Source of the DNA: Rudanella sp031411995
GTDB lineage: Bacteria > Bacteroidota > Bacteroidia > Cytophagales > Spirosomataceae
Assembly: GCA_031411995.1 (NCBI GenBank)
Contig: JANOCD010000047.1
Span: forward strand, 1 to 64,000
Reading direction: 5' to 3'
DNA: 64,000 nucleotides
A model generated the notes under the pieces. It was given only the letters and a program-made list of their open reading frames with translations, was not told the origin of the DNA and did not search any database. Both the position numbers and the translations under genes were made by a program. Shown one piece after another: positions 35,719-45,400 of this stretch. The first letter of the stretch is position 1, and each line of letters opens with the position of its first letter.

Positions 35719-36279
35719 TTACCGCCCTCGACCCGTATTGTCCTCAACAGTAGCCATTAGCGGGTACTGATCGAAGATGGATCGGACGATGCCTTTGAAG
35801 TAGTTGTTCTTGAAATTGGGGTTTCGCATCATCTTGGAAGCATAACCTTTCCAGATTACCTGATACGTTTCGGCATCAATGAGCGAAATCATCAGCGTGC
35901 CTTCGTCGAGGTTGTAGTCGATGCGTTTATAGGTGGCATCATCGTCTTCGCGAACAACCCAGTCCTTGATAACGGGTTGCTGATAGCCCCGGAAGCGGAG
36001 GTCAGAACGGAAAATGTTGTACGACACCAGCAGGTTCGGGCTGCGGTTACTCACTTTGTAGCCCCGTGCTTCCATTTGGTGCCGAATGGCATCCTGAATG
36101 TCGGAACATAACAGGGTTGAATCAATAAACTCGCATTCCAAAAAGTTGAATGATGAGTAATTTTTGAAATGACCTTCGTAGCTATAATCGTGTTCAACGA
36201 ATAGCTTGCCGGGCATACAGCCGACTGAACTCAATCCTACTACGGCTAAGATAACAAGAGCGCCAATGATTTTCCGCAT
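35719..36279 (-). CDS. DUF4136 lipoprotein
   Basis: A 186-residue protein with a lipobox (SVGC, Cys21). A DUF4136-type domain follows: DYSYEGHFKNYSSFNFLE, then IRHQMEARGYKVSNRSPNLLVSYNI, then GTLMISLIDAETYQVIWKGYA. The family is widespread in Bacteroidota and Proteobacteria envelopes with no known activity. It stands alone between tRNA-Leu and aroB; the 132 bp upstream carry no recognised box. Confidence 0.83.
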   Translation of the reverse strand: MRKIIGALVILAVVGLSSVGCMPGKLFVEHDYSYEGHFKNYSSFNFLECEFIDSTLLCSDIQDAIRHQMEARGYKVSNRSPNLLVSYNIFRSDLRFRGYQQPVIKDWVVREDDDATYKRIDYNLDEGTLMISLIDAETYQVIWKGYASKMMRNPNFKNNYFKGIVRSIFDQYPLMATVEDNTGRGR

Positions 36280-36411
36280 GACCTGTGGGGAAGTAAATGT
36301 TTAGATAATATTGTCTGAAATTACAAGTGAAATAGAATGTACTGTTTTAACGCAATGTAACCGCCAGTTGTTTGGAAACCAAGTGCATAACGCCGAATTA
36401 TCAAAAATAAT

Positions 36412-37440
36412 CTATCCCTGATAATAAAATAAGCCCTGTTTCATCTCCGATTTACTAACTGGTATATCAAAGGCGCAGCTTCCGGTGCCATTGAGTAATG
36501 CCATCAGCACTTGACCACCCCTGTTCTTCTTGTCCTGAAGGGTCAACGCCAGAATCGGTTCCACGTCTTCGTCTCTTAGTCGCGCTTTACCATATACGGC
36601 AAACACGTACTCTTCGATTTCGGTTAGCAGCGATTCGGTAATCATTTCTTTTTTGAACGCGATATAGGCTTCGGCAATCATCCCGGCAGCAATCGCTTCG
36701 CCGTGCAACAACCGCCGACGAGCATCCGTTAAAAAATGCGTTTCGATGGCGTGCCCCAACGTGTGGCCGAAATTCAGAATCTTTCGTAGTCCTTTTTCCG
36801 TTGGATCTTCTGCCACAATCCGCTGCTTTATGGCTACTGAATGAGCCACCAGTTCGGGCCAGTTTTGCTCGTCCAATTCCAACCGGCGGATGGTGTTCCA
36901 CTGATCGGCATCAGCAATGAGGCAGTGCTTGATTACCTCCGCAAAACCCGACCGCAATTCATTGTACGGAAGGGTTTGCAGAAAGGTTGCGTCAATAAGC
37001 ACGGCATCAGGAAGTTTAAATACGCCAATATGGTTTTTCAGCCCCTGAAAATCAATGCCGAGTTTGCCCCCCACGCTGGCATCCACCTGTGCCAGTAGGG
37101 TGGTTGGAATTTGTGCAAAGGCAATACCCCGTTTGTAGGTAGCGGCACAAAAACCGCCCATGTCACCAATAACTCCTCCGCCGAGGTTCAGCACCAGCGC
37201 GTGCCGGTCGAAGTTGGCGCGGGTGAGAGCATCCCAAATAGTTTGGCAGGTGGCCAGGTGTTTTTGCTCCTCCCCAGCCCGGATCCTGATCACCGAATGT
37301 TTGGGCAACAGGTTCTTGATTTCGGGGTAACAATACCGGTATGTATGGTTGTCAGCGATCAGGGCAATGGCCGAAAAATCGGACGTGTTCAGGAAAGCAG
37401 GCAGGCTTTCGGTAAGGGGAGCAATCGCTATTGTTGGCAT
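36412..37440 (-). CDS. aroB: 3-dehydroquinate synthase
   Basis: A 342-residue NAD/Zn enzyme: LNLGGGVIGDMGGFCAATYKRGI (nucleotide binding), IPTTLLAQVDASVGGKLGID, KNHIGVFKLPD, RSGFAEVIKHCLI (metal Glu), ILNFGHTLGHAIE (His ligands) and LLHGEAIAAGMIAEA (His). It makes 3-dehydroquinate from DAHP, the second step of the shikimate pathway. The start ATG at 37440 follows a TACATTTG promoter box by 4 nt. Confidence 0.95.
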   Translation of the reverse strand: MPTIAIAPLTESLPAFLNTSDFSAIALIADNHTYRYCYPEIKNLLPKHSVIRIRAGEEQKHLATCQTIWDALTRANFDRHALVLNLGGGVIGDMGGFCAATYKRGIAFAQIPTTLLAQVDASVGGKLGIDFQGLKNHIGVFKLPDAVLIDATFLQTLPYNELRSGFAEVIKHCLIADADQWNTIRRLELDEQNWPELVAHSVAIKQRIVAEDPTEKGLRKILNFGHTLGHAIETHFLTDARRRLLHGEAIAAGMIAEAYIAFKKEMITESLLTEIEEYVFAVYGKARLRDEDVEPILALTLQDKKNRGGQVLMALLNGTGSCAFDIPVSKSEMKQGLFYYQG

Positions 37441-37444
37441 AAGA

Positions 37445-37452
37445 CAAATGTA
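37445..37452 (-). promoter_or_regulatory. -7 box abutting the aroB start
   Basis: TACATTTG matches TAnnTTTG and is only 4 nt from the ATG, as at mogA. A leaderless aroB mRNA is implied. The -33 region is poor. Confidence 0.45.
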
Positions 37453-37601
37453 CGCAACTGCAATGGGAAGACCCCCGCCGAATTATTTTAGCCTTACATT
37501 TTGCCAAAATGAGTAACTGTAAGTTGCTAAAACCGTCTAAAGCTTGTTACACGAACTACTCAAGTATTTTTTCAAACGATCCAATCAAAATTTCTTCATT
37601 A

Positions 37602-39053
37602 ATGTTCAAATTTTTATCGTCCTCATTGCTCCAGGTGCTTTGCTTTGTTGTACTTGTTTCAGCCTGTAAAAAAGAAGTTACCCCTGTTACACCAGCCCCG
37701 CCCGTTGTGGTAAAAAGCACTGGCAAAGCCATAAAAACGTTTGATTTCGGTAGTCTGACTCCTCCGGTTTCGGCCAGTATCGACACGGTAGCGGCCACCG
37801 TGAAAGCCACCGTTCCAGCAGGCACCGACCTTACCAAACTGGCTCCTACCATTACAATTGCTGCTAATGCTACCGTTACGCCCGCTTCGGGTGTGGTGCA
37901 GGACTTTAGCAAACCGGTTGGCTATACCATAACCGCACAAAACAGCAGCATCCAGGCATACGTCGTCACGATTACAGCGGCCGTTGCCAGCACAACATCT
38001 GTTGCCGGGTCGAGTACCGCAACAAGTGCCAGTGCCAACACAGGGGGATACGTCTATTTGGGTACCGATGTGGGCGATTTCTACGCTATTGATGCCGGCA
38101 CAGGTGTTATAAAATGGCGGGCTTCGAGTGGATCGTCCATTTTATCGAGTGCATTCTCTACATCGGGCATCGTATTTGCGGGCAGTAGTGGTGGCAACAT
38201 CAACGCCTATGATTCGCAAACGGGGGCCAGCAAATGGAAATTCAGCACCGGTAAAAGTGTGGCATCAAGCCCAATGGCCGTGGGTGCGTTTGCCTACGTG
38301 GGTAGTGAAGATCAGAATATCTATGCGTTCGATGTGGCAACAGGAACTCTGAAATGGAAATACGGAACGGCGGGGGGCGTAACATCCAGCCCAACGGTGG
38401 TGAACGGGATTGTTTACGCGGCCAGCAAAGATCAAACCCTGTATGCCCTCGATGCCACAACCGGAACCCAAAAGTGGAAATATTCGGCAGGTGGCCCCAT
38501 CACATCCAGCCCGGCAGTTGCAGAAGGCACCGTCTATATCGGCACTAATGATTTCACTCTTTACGCGCTTGATGCGGTAAGCGGAGTGCAGAAATGGAAA
38601 TACAGCACGGGTGGTGCCATTACGTCCAGCCCCGCCACGGCTAACGGGCTTGTGTTTGTGGGCAGTGAAGACAATACGCTCTACGCCATTGAAACCAGTA
38701 CTGGCAAGCTACGCTGGAAATACGGGACAGGCGGTAAAGTAAGCAGCAGCCCGGTAGTGGCGAACGGCCTGGTATTGGTGGGCAGCGAAGACAAGACATT
38801 CTACGCTATTGACGTAACGACGGGTGCGGTTCGCTGGAAATACAGCACCGGCGATTTGATTACGTCCAGCCCGGCGGTAATGAACAATATGGTATATTTC
38901 GGAAGTCAGGATACCAGCTTATACTGCCTGAATGCCACCACCGGCGTGTTCCAGTTTAAGCTGCCGCTGAATGCCAAAATTCTGGCCAGCCCTTATTTGG
39001 TTAACAAAGAACTGCTCACGTTCCCGGCAGGCATCAGCGGGGGGGTGCAGTAA
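37602..39053 (+). CDS. PQQ-like beta-propeller lipoprotein with DUF5018-like N-terminal domain
   Basis: A 483-residue protein with a lipobox (VSAC). An Ig-like region follows (GKAIKTFDFGSLTPPV through SIQAYVVTITAA) of the DUF5018 type. Then come about eight regular PQQ-type propeller blades of the form VYIGTNDFTLYALDAVSG-x-QKWKYSTGG-x-ITSSP. No PQQ-binding residues or BamB features were evident, so an enzymatic role is doubtful; surface binding or scaffolding is more likely. I chose the ATG at 37602 for its signal peptide. The near-identical blades suggest recent internal duplication. Confidence 0.83.
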   Translation: MFKFLSSSLLQVLCFVVLVSACKKEVTPVTPAPPVVVKSTGKAIKTFDFGSLTPPVSASIDTVAATVKATVPAGTDLTKLAPTITIAANATVTPASGVVQDFSKPVGYTITAQNSSIQAYVVTITAAVASTTSVAGSSTATSASANTGGYVYLGTDVGDFYAIDAGTGVIKWRASSGSSILSSAFSTSGIVFAGSSGGNINAYDSQTGASKWKFSTGKSVASSPMAVGAFAYVGSEDQNIYAFDVATGTLKWKYGTAGGVTSSPTVVNGIVYAASKDQTLYALDATTGTQKWKYSAGGPITSSPAVAEGTVYIGTNDFTLYALDAVSGVQKWKYSTGGAITSSPATANGLVFVGSEDNTLYAIETSTGKLRWKYGTGGKVSSSPVVANGLVLVGSEDKTFYAIDVTTGAVRWKYSTGDLITSSPAVMNNMVYFGSQDTSLYCLNATTGVFQFKLPLNAKILASPYLVNKELLTFPAGISGGVQ

Positions 39054-39064
39054 AAGGGATGATA

Positions 39065-39142
39065 GGAGAAAAGGGAGGAGGGGGACGAAAAGGATTGCCA
39101 ATGTCCGGCTTTGCCCTTTTCCTCCCCCTCCTCCCTTTTCTC
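39065..39142. terminator. Purine/pyrimidine hairpin between convergent genes
   Basis: A purine-only left arm (39065-39093) and its pyrimidine complement (39115-39142) pair at all but one of about 28 positions around a 21-nt loop. Pyrimidine heptamers CTCTTTC follow. It can act as a terminator, but it also resembles the other purine-rich repeats in this window. Confidence 0.55.
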
Positions 39143-39160
39143 TTTCCTCTTTCCTCCTTT

Positions 39161-40342
39161 TTAACTAATCACCTTCAACCCCTCGGCAAACGCCTGCATT
39201 TGGGGCATGGTGCCAAGGCTCACGCGGCACCAGTATTGCCCGTCGAACTTCCATTGACGGATACTCACTCCGTTTTCCATCATTTTAGCTACAAAATCTT
39301 CGCCTTTCATGCGAATTGGGAACATCACAAAGTTGGCATCGGAAGGTAGCGGCTCATAGCCGTTTTCTTTCAGGACTTTGGCCAGATACGTCTTCGATTC
39401 AGCGGTTTTGCCCAACGACCATTTGATGAACTCTTTGTCGGGCATGCTCGTGAGGGCGGCCCGCACCGAAGTCATGCTCACACCCCCGCCATTCGGTGAG
39501 AACGGGGCAATTTGGGCAATCAGTTCGGGTTTGGCGAGCAGGTAGCCAATCCGCAATCCTGCAAAACCGTGGACTTTGGAGAACGTCCGACTAATAATCA
39601 CGTTCTTCCCTTTCCGAACCATATCGACCATTGAGGCTCCTTTCGGATCGGCTACGTAGTCGATGTAGGCTTCGTCGATGAAGACTGGTGTTTTGTCGGC
39701 GGTGGCTTCGATAAAACTGCGCAACTTGGCCGGGTCGGTCAGGATGGCCGTGGGGTTGTTGGGATTACAGAGATAGACCAAACTTGTTTTACCCGTGATT
39801 CGGTCGCTCAGTTTTTGCAGGTTCTGATCGTAACCGTCGGCCGCCACCAACGGCACACGCTCTGCCACCATACCATGCCGGAGGGCTGCACGGGGCAGGG
39901 CCTCAAACGTAGGGTCGGGGAACACAAGGTTATTACCCGTGGGGGTTTTGTAGGCATAATACATGGCGGTGGCGTTGAGCAACTCGCCCGAACCCGCGCC
40001 CAGCAACACACATTCTTCGGGCACACCCTCTTCGGCGGCAACCATCTTGCGAAACTGCCTGGTTTGCTCCATTGCATACAGGAATCCATCGGGAGCCGCT
40101 TCAGTGATGGTTTTGATCACCTTTGGCGAAGGGCCGTAGGGGTTTTCGTTGGCCGACAACCGGGCTTTCAGACCCGCGCCTTTGGGGGGCTTCGTATCCG
40201 TTTGCTCACCACCCAGCCAGGCAGTTTCATCGAGCCAGGGTTCGCACGAGCCGGCGAACGAATTGGTAACGGGTAACCCGGCCAGTCCGAGTCCCGAAAT
40301 CAGACCGGCCCGCAGCCAGTCTCGACGGTTGAGATTTTGCAT
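39161..40342 (-). CDS. Tat-exported HisC-like aminotransferase
   Basis: A 393-residue class I/II PLP aminotransferase. A twin-arginine signal (LNRRDWLRAGLISGLGLAG) comes first. It has LSANENPYGPSP, GAGSGELLNAT, YLCNPNNPTA, FIDEAYIDY, and the PLP Lys in SRTFSKVHGFAGLRIGYL. It resembles histidinol-phosphate aminotransferase, but the Tat signal would place it in the periplasm, so a HisC role is unlikely. It begins 3 bp after the stop of an upstream lipoprotein gene, suggesting an operon. Confidence 0.85.
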   Translation of the reverse strand: MQNLNRRDWLRAGLISGLGLAGLPVTNSFAGSCEPWLDETAWLGGEQTDTKPPKGAGLKARLSANENPYGPSPKVIKTITEAAPDGFLYAMEQTRQFRKMVAAEEGVPEECVLLGAGSGELLNATAMYYAYKTPTGNNLVFPDPTFEALPRAALRHGMVAERVPLVAADGYDQNLQKLSDRITGKTSLVYLCNPNNPTAILTDPAKLRSFIEATADKTPVFIDEAYIDYVADPKGASMVDMVRKGKNVIISRTFSKVHGFAGLRIGYLLAKPELIAQIAPFSPNGGGVSMTSVRAALTSMPDKEFIKWSLGKTAESKTYLAKVLKENGYEPLPSDANFVMFPIRMKGEDFVAKMMENGVSIRQWKFDGQYWCRVSLGTMPQMQAFAEGLKVIS

Positions 40343-40345
40343 GAG

Positions 40346-40882
40346 TTAATTAATTCCTTGAACTCGTGATAATCGACTGAATGCCTGTGATTTATGCGCC
40401 CCTGTCCAGGTTAGCAAAACGGTGTTTCCCGATTTGGGGGTGGCCACACCGAGGTCGGCCCATGCTTTGGTAATCGTTGCGCGGCCCTTGCCATCGGTGG
40501 TTAGATCACCAACCGCCGTACCGTTGCGGAGGGTCAGTTTCAACGCTAACCCTGTCACCGGGATCGAGTCGATTCCGACTTTGTTATCTAAGAGACCCGC
40601 CTTGTTGAGTTCCACAATTCGGACGCTCATGGTAACGGACCCACTTACTTTTTGCGGCACCACCGGTTCGCCCGTCAACCCACCTCCATCGCCCGATGTA
40701 TTCTCGACCAGGACTAGAACGGGAGCAACCACGCGCTCCACAAACGGATCTTCAACTTTCTGACAAGCTGACAGACCTATAGCTAGGGCTACACAACCAG
40801 CAACCAAATTTACGACTTGTTTTTGGCTTTTTTGCTGAATTTTTGCCAATACAAGTTTGTTTTTTAACCAATTTTCTTTCAT
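40346..40882 (-). CDS. Putative lipoprotein of unknown function
   Basis: A 178-residue protein with an unusually long, basic N-terminal region before the hydrophobic core and lipobox (LSAC, Cys40). The body appears to be a beta-sandwich with KLTLRNGTAVGDLTTDGKG. No family was recognised. It is 3 bp upstream of the exported aminotransferase and is probably its operon partner. The ORF could start further upstream at 40912, but the ATG at 40882 gives a shorter leader. Confidence 0.65.
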   Translation of the reverse strand: MKENWLKNKLVLAKIQQKSQKQVVNLVAGCVALAIGLSACQKVEDPFVERVVAPVLVLVENTSGDGGGLTGEPVVPQKVSGSVTMSVRIVELNKAGLLDNKVGIDSIPVTGLALKLTLRNGTAVGDLTTDGKGRATITKAWADLGVATPKSGNTVLLTWTGAHKSQAFSRLSRVQGIN

Positions 40883-40951
40883 GTGACAGATTATTTCAAA
40901 TAAAACCATCATTTTTGATCTGCGTTTGTAAACGCCTAACCCATATGTAGC

Positions 40952-41001
40952 GTTCTTCGAACCGCGTATTCAGTCTCGACTGAATGCGCGGTTTGAAGAA
41001 C
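40952..41001. terminator. Long hairpin downstream of susCD
   Basis: Arms of 24 nt (40952-40975 and 40978-41001) pair except at two positions, with a 2-nt loop. No T-run follows on the - strand, so it may stabilise the 3' end rather than terminate by the intrinsic route. Confidence 0.55.
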
Positions 41002-41005
41002 ATCC

Positions 41006-42466
41006 CTACTTTTCAGACCACCACAGCTTAGACTTTGTGTCGTTTTTGCCCCCCATTAGAGCAATGCCTTTGGTCAGATTGTCGTTGTTGAGCGATGCCT
41101 CCGACGTTGGATACGGCAAGCGCGTGGGCAGAATACCATCGTTCTCGAACACAGCGCGGGGATCTTTGGCGGGCAGCACCGGCAAACCCGTCCGGCGGTA
41201 TTCCGTCCAGGCTTCCAGCCCCTGCCCAAACAGGGCCAGCCACTTCTGATCCATTAACTTTTCGCGGGTCAAGGCGCCCACCGTTTTCAGGTAAACATCG
41301 GTCATTTTCAGACCATATTGCTCGAACGAAGCCGTCATCCCTTTCTCGAAATACGTTTGCGCACTACCCGTGATATCGCCATCGAGTGCGGCTTCGGCCA
41401 GAATCAGATTCAATTCAGCAAAGGTCATCACCACTTCGGGTGAGGTTTTTTGCAGGAAATAAGTGCCGAGGTTCGAGCTGGTGGCCAGATAGGTGGTGGC
41501 AATGGCATCGGGCAAACCGTTGGCGTGACCCTGGTATTTACCATCCTTGTTGGGCTGGGCATACACCGCCAAACGGGGATCGCTCAGTTCGGTGAGTTTG
41601 TCAACCAGCGTTTTGCTCACATTCCAGTCGGTCCGGCTGTCGTTCACCATCACCAAATAAAACTCGTTGTTGCTCGACAGCACTTCCGTACATTTCAGCG
41701 AGGCATTGTCGGCGTTGCTCGTGAAGACAGGATATTTGGTGGCATCGCCCAGAATCTCGGCCATCACCGCCCGCGACTCGGCCGATTTCTTAGCGGCCTG
41801 CCGGTTCGCCAGCCGGAGCCGAAGCGAGTTGGCAAACTTCTTCCATTTCAGAATATCGCCATTGTACAAAATATCACCCGACACGGCGGGGCCGTTCACC
41901 GAGAGTTTCTCGTTGGCCGTTTTCAGGTCGGCCAGCATCCCGGCATACACCTTATCCATGCCATCGTAAGTAGGCGAATAAACGGGTTGCTCTGCCGTTC
42001 CTTTCAGGGCTTCGGCATACGGAATAGGACCATACAAGTCCGTCAGCAGCGAAAACGTCCAGGTACGCATCACAATGGCAATGCCCTCATAATTCGTATT
42101 TGGAAACTTGCCACCCGCCTGCGAGAGCGTCACCATCCGCTGAAAATTCACCAGGCCGTCGTTATACAGGGCCTTCCAGTTGTTGTTGTAAAACGCTACT
42201 GACAAACCGTAGTTATCGCCCTCGTTGGAGTAAATATTGCGCGTCAGGTACTGCATCCAGAGCATGGCTCCGTCGAGGTTGAGCCGCTCGAAACGTTCGC
42301 GGCCACCCCAGGCGCGGTCCACAACTTTTTCGATTCCATACGGCAGCAAATACTGGGGACTGAGTGCCGTTGGGTTATTCGGGTCCACGTTCATTGCGTC
42401 GAAATCCTCAGTGCAGGACGAGACGGCGAAGAGCGCGGCTATAGACAGTAAGATGGTTCGTTTCAT
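41006..42466 (-). CDS. SusD/RagB-like lipoprotein
   Basis: A 486-residue protein with a lipobox (VSSC). The SusD-like_2 fold starts DFDAMNVDPNNPTALSPQYLLP, with helical repeats and the typical C-terminal WLALFGQGLEAWTEYRRTGLP and LPTRLPYPTSE. SusD-type proteins cap the SusC barrel and bind the transported oligomer. The substrate is unknown; no glycosidase, peptidase or regulator lies next to the pair. It starts 2 bp after the SusC stop. Confidence 0.92.
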   Translation of the reverse strand: MKRTILLSIAALFAVSSCTEDFDAMNVDPNNPTALSPQYLLPYGIEKVVDRAWGGRERFERLNLDGAMLWMQYLTRNIYSNEGDNYGLSVAFYNNNWKALYNDGLVNFQRMVTLSQAGGKFPNTNYEGIAIVMRTWTFSLLTDLYGPIPYAEALKGTAEQPVYSPTYDGMDKVYAGMLADLKTANEKLSVNGPAVSGDILYNGDILKWKKFANSLRLRLANRQAAKKSAESRAVMAEILGDATKYPVFTSNADNASLKCTEVLSSNNEFYLVMVNDSRTDWNVSKTLVDKLTELSDPRLAVYAQPNKDGKYQGHANGLPDAIATTYLATSSNLGTYFLQKTSPEVVMTFAELNLILAEAALDGDITGSAQTYFEKGMTASFEQYGLKMTDVYLKTVGALTREKLMDQKWLALFGQGLEAWTEYRRTGLPVLPAKDPRAVFENDGILPTRLPYPTSEASLNNDNLTKGIALMGGKNDTKSKLWWSEK

Positions 42467-42468
42467 GG

Positions 42469-45400
42469 CTAAAATGACAGGTTCAAATTGACTCCTACAC
42501 TCCGACTATTCGGCAACTCGCCATAGGCGAAGCCCTGCGCGTTGCCGCCAAACCGATCCACTTCGGGGTCGATGTGGGGAGTGTTGCGGAAGAGCATCAG
42601 CAGGTTACGCCCTACCACCGACAACTTAGCCGAGCGGATGAACTTGCCCGCCAGCATAGCCGGGGGCAGTGCATAGCCAATAGAAGCCTCCCGAAGTTTT
42701 ACGTAGGAGCCGTCGAAAATTACGGCTTCATGATACCGGCGCGGGTTGTTATAGCTATAGAGCGTGTTGGCGGGTACGATCACCGTGTTCGGCACGTAGT
42801 TAGGGGCCTCGGCGGTGCCGATGTTCACCACACCCTTGCCAATAATTCCCTCCTCGCGGCCAATGGCTGTTTCGGCATATTGACCCGTCCAGCGGGCGGT
42901 TCCGGTGCCTTCATCGAAGAAATCACCACCCATTTTCACGTCTACCAGGGCCGATAACACAATGCCTTTGTAGCTCACGGTGTTCAACCAGCCGCCCGTC
43001 CAGCGGGGCTGAATGTTACCCAACACTTTGGCGGCCGTGGCAACCACCGGCAATCCGTTGCTGTAGATGATCTGTCCGTCGGGGGCGTGTTCAAAACCAA
43101 TACCAAACAGAGTTCCGTAGGCTTCACCAACGCGGGCCTCGGAGTTGAGACCCCGCTGCGAATTCAACACGTAGGTGGTCAGACCCTCAGCCAGTTCGAC
43201 CACTTTGTTGCGGTTGCGGGCAAAATTCAGGGTTGTTTCCCAGGTCAGGCCCATCGGTGATTTCACGGGTGTTCCCGTCAATACCACTTCAATACCTTTG
43301 TTCGTGAGCATCCCCGCATTCAAAACCCGCTGATTGTAGCCACTGGCTTTCGAAATATCGACCGCCAGAATCTGGTTGCGCGACGTTTGATCGTAATAGG
43401 TCAGGTCGAGGCCGATGCGACCTTTCAGGAAACGCAGGTCTAAACCAAACTCTTTGCCCGTAGTGATTTCGGGTTTAAGTGTTGAGTTCGAGATGCGAAT
43501 ATTCTCGTAAAACTCTGGAATAGAGCCGTTCCACGACCCACCTGACCGGAAGGTTTGCGCCAGTTGGTAGGGGTCGGCATCGTTGCCAACCTGCGCCCAC
43601 GAAGCCCGTACCTTGCCAAACGAAAGGATGCTGCTCGACACGCCTAACAGTTCTGTCAGCACCGCCGAAGCCGACACTGAGGGATAGAAATAACTCCGGG
43701 CATTCGAGGGCAATGTCGATGACCAGTCGTTGCGGGCGGTTCCGCTCAGGAACAGGGAATTCCTCCAGCCAAACTCTGCCGACGCAAACAAACTGTTCAT
43801 CTGCGATTTCTGAATCGCACTTTCCACGGCATTCTGACTCACATTGGAGTTGGCTAGGTTATATAAGCCATCCACAACCATCTCACCCACATAGGTATAG
43901 TTGCGTTTGTAGTAGTTTGTCCGTTGTATTCCACCCGCCTGAATGTTGGCGGTAATGTCGGGCGTAATGTTTTTGTTGAACGTGATGATGGCATCGTGGT
44001 TGGTTTCCTGCCGACGAAGAACTTCTTCGGAGAAACGACCCGGCGTTTTGTTACCATTCCGCACCCGCTCAAAGTTCACCACATTGATGCGCGTATCGGT
44101 CCAAAAATCGGTGCCACTGCGGAGCATCACGCTTAGGCCGGGCATCACCTGGTAGTTCAGCGCAATGTTGCCCAGCAAACGATCTTTGTCGTTGGTGAGG
44201 GGCAACAGTTCCGTGGTGTAATACGGATTTGTGAAGAATGTGTGTTGCCAGTTCGGTGGATCGGTGTCGGCGGGTTTGCCGGGTAACGCCCGCTGAATGT
44301 GGGTGGCCGTGTAGCTCCGCCAGTCTTTGATTTTGGTCCAGTCGGTTTGGCGGTGCGCCCAGATAAACTGCTGCCCTTCCTGATAGCCCCGGTTGCCACC
44401 CGATTTGATGTATTCGCTCGAAATCGTGACGGTCAGTTTGGGCGTGAAGTTATAGCTGCCGTTGAATTTGAAGTTGTCGCGTTTGAAGTCGTTAAAGGCC
44501 ATGATGCCCGTTTGAGCCACTCGTCCCAGCGACAGCCGGAAGTTGCCTTTGTCGTTGCCTCCCGACAGCGCGACGCTGTTGGAATAGGTTTTGCCGGTTT
44601 GCCAGTAATCGTTCCAGTTATTAGGGTTAGGAGTCAGGGGGGCCACGTCGGTGCCGCTCCACCAGTGCCGAACAAGCCGCCCGTCCATGGGCGCACCCCA
44701 GCTTTCGTCGGTGCCTTCGGTGCCGCTCAAAGGAGCCAACGGGCCGTAGGCTGCCCGGTATTGCTGGGTTTCCAGGGGCGATGTAATGGCCCCGCTCCAG
44801 CCGTCGGTATACCAGGTGCGGTAGCCATTGCCTCCGCCGTAGGTGTTCTGAAAATCGGGCGAGATCCAGGGGCGTTCGAGGGTCACGTTCGAGTTGATCT
44901 CAACGCCGATACCCTTGCTGCCAGCCCCTGTTTTTGTCGTTACGATAATAACGCCATTGGCCGCCCGCGAGCCGTAGAGGGCTGCTGCGTTAGGGCCTTT
45001 CAATACGCTGATTTCCTTGATGTTATCGGGGTTGATCTCCGACAAACCACCCCCAAACTGTTTCTCGGACGTTTGCTGAATCGGTACGCCATCCACCACA
45101 ATCAGCGGCTGGTTGTTGCCCGACACCGAAGCGGCACCCCGAATCTGAATGCTGGCTCCGCTGCCCGGCCCGCCATTGCTGCCAATGCGCAGACCCGCCA
45201 CTTTACCCGACAACGCACTGGCCACGTTCGTAGCCCGTGATTCTGTCAGCGCAGACCCTTTTATTTCCTGCACCCCGTAGCCTAGGGCTTTCTTCTCTTT
45301 AGCAATACCAAACGCCGTAACGACAACCTCGGCCAATTGCCGGTTGTCAGAGCGCAGCGAGATAGGTAAACTGGTGCGGGTTCCAACCGAAATTTCTTCG

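Noticed and set aside
38000..39000. Possible tandem DNA repeat or CRISPR-like array
   Set aside because: The periodicity comes from protein beta-propeller blades of about 40 codons with variable DNA, not from identical repeats and spacers.
44299..45240. 313-codon ORF antisense to SusC
   Set aside because: The SusC frame is certain; the antisense product has low-complexity Val/Gly/Arg composition and no domain.
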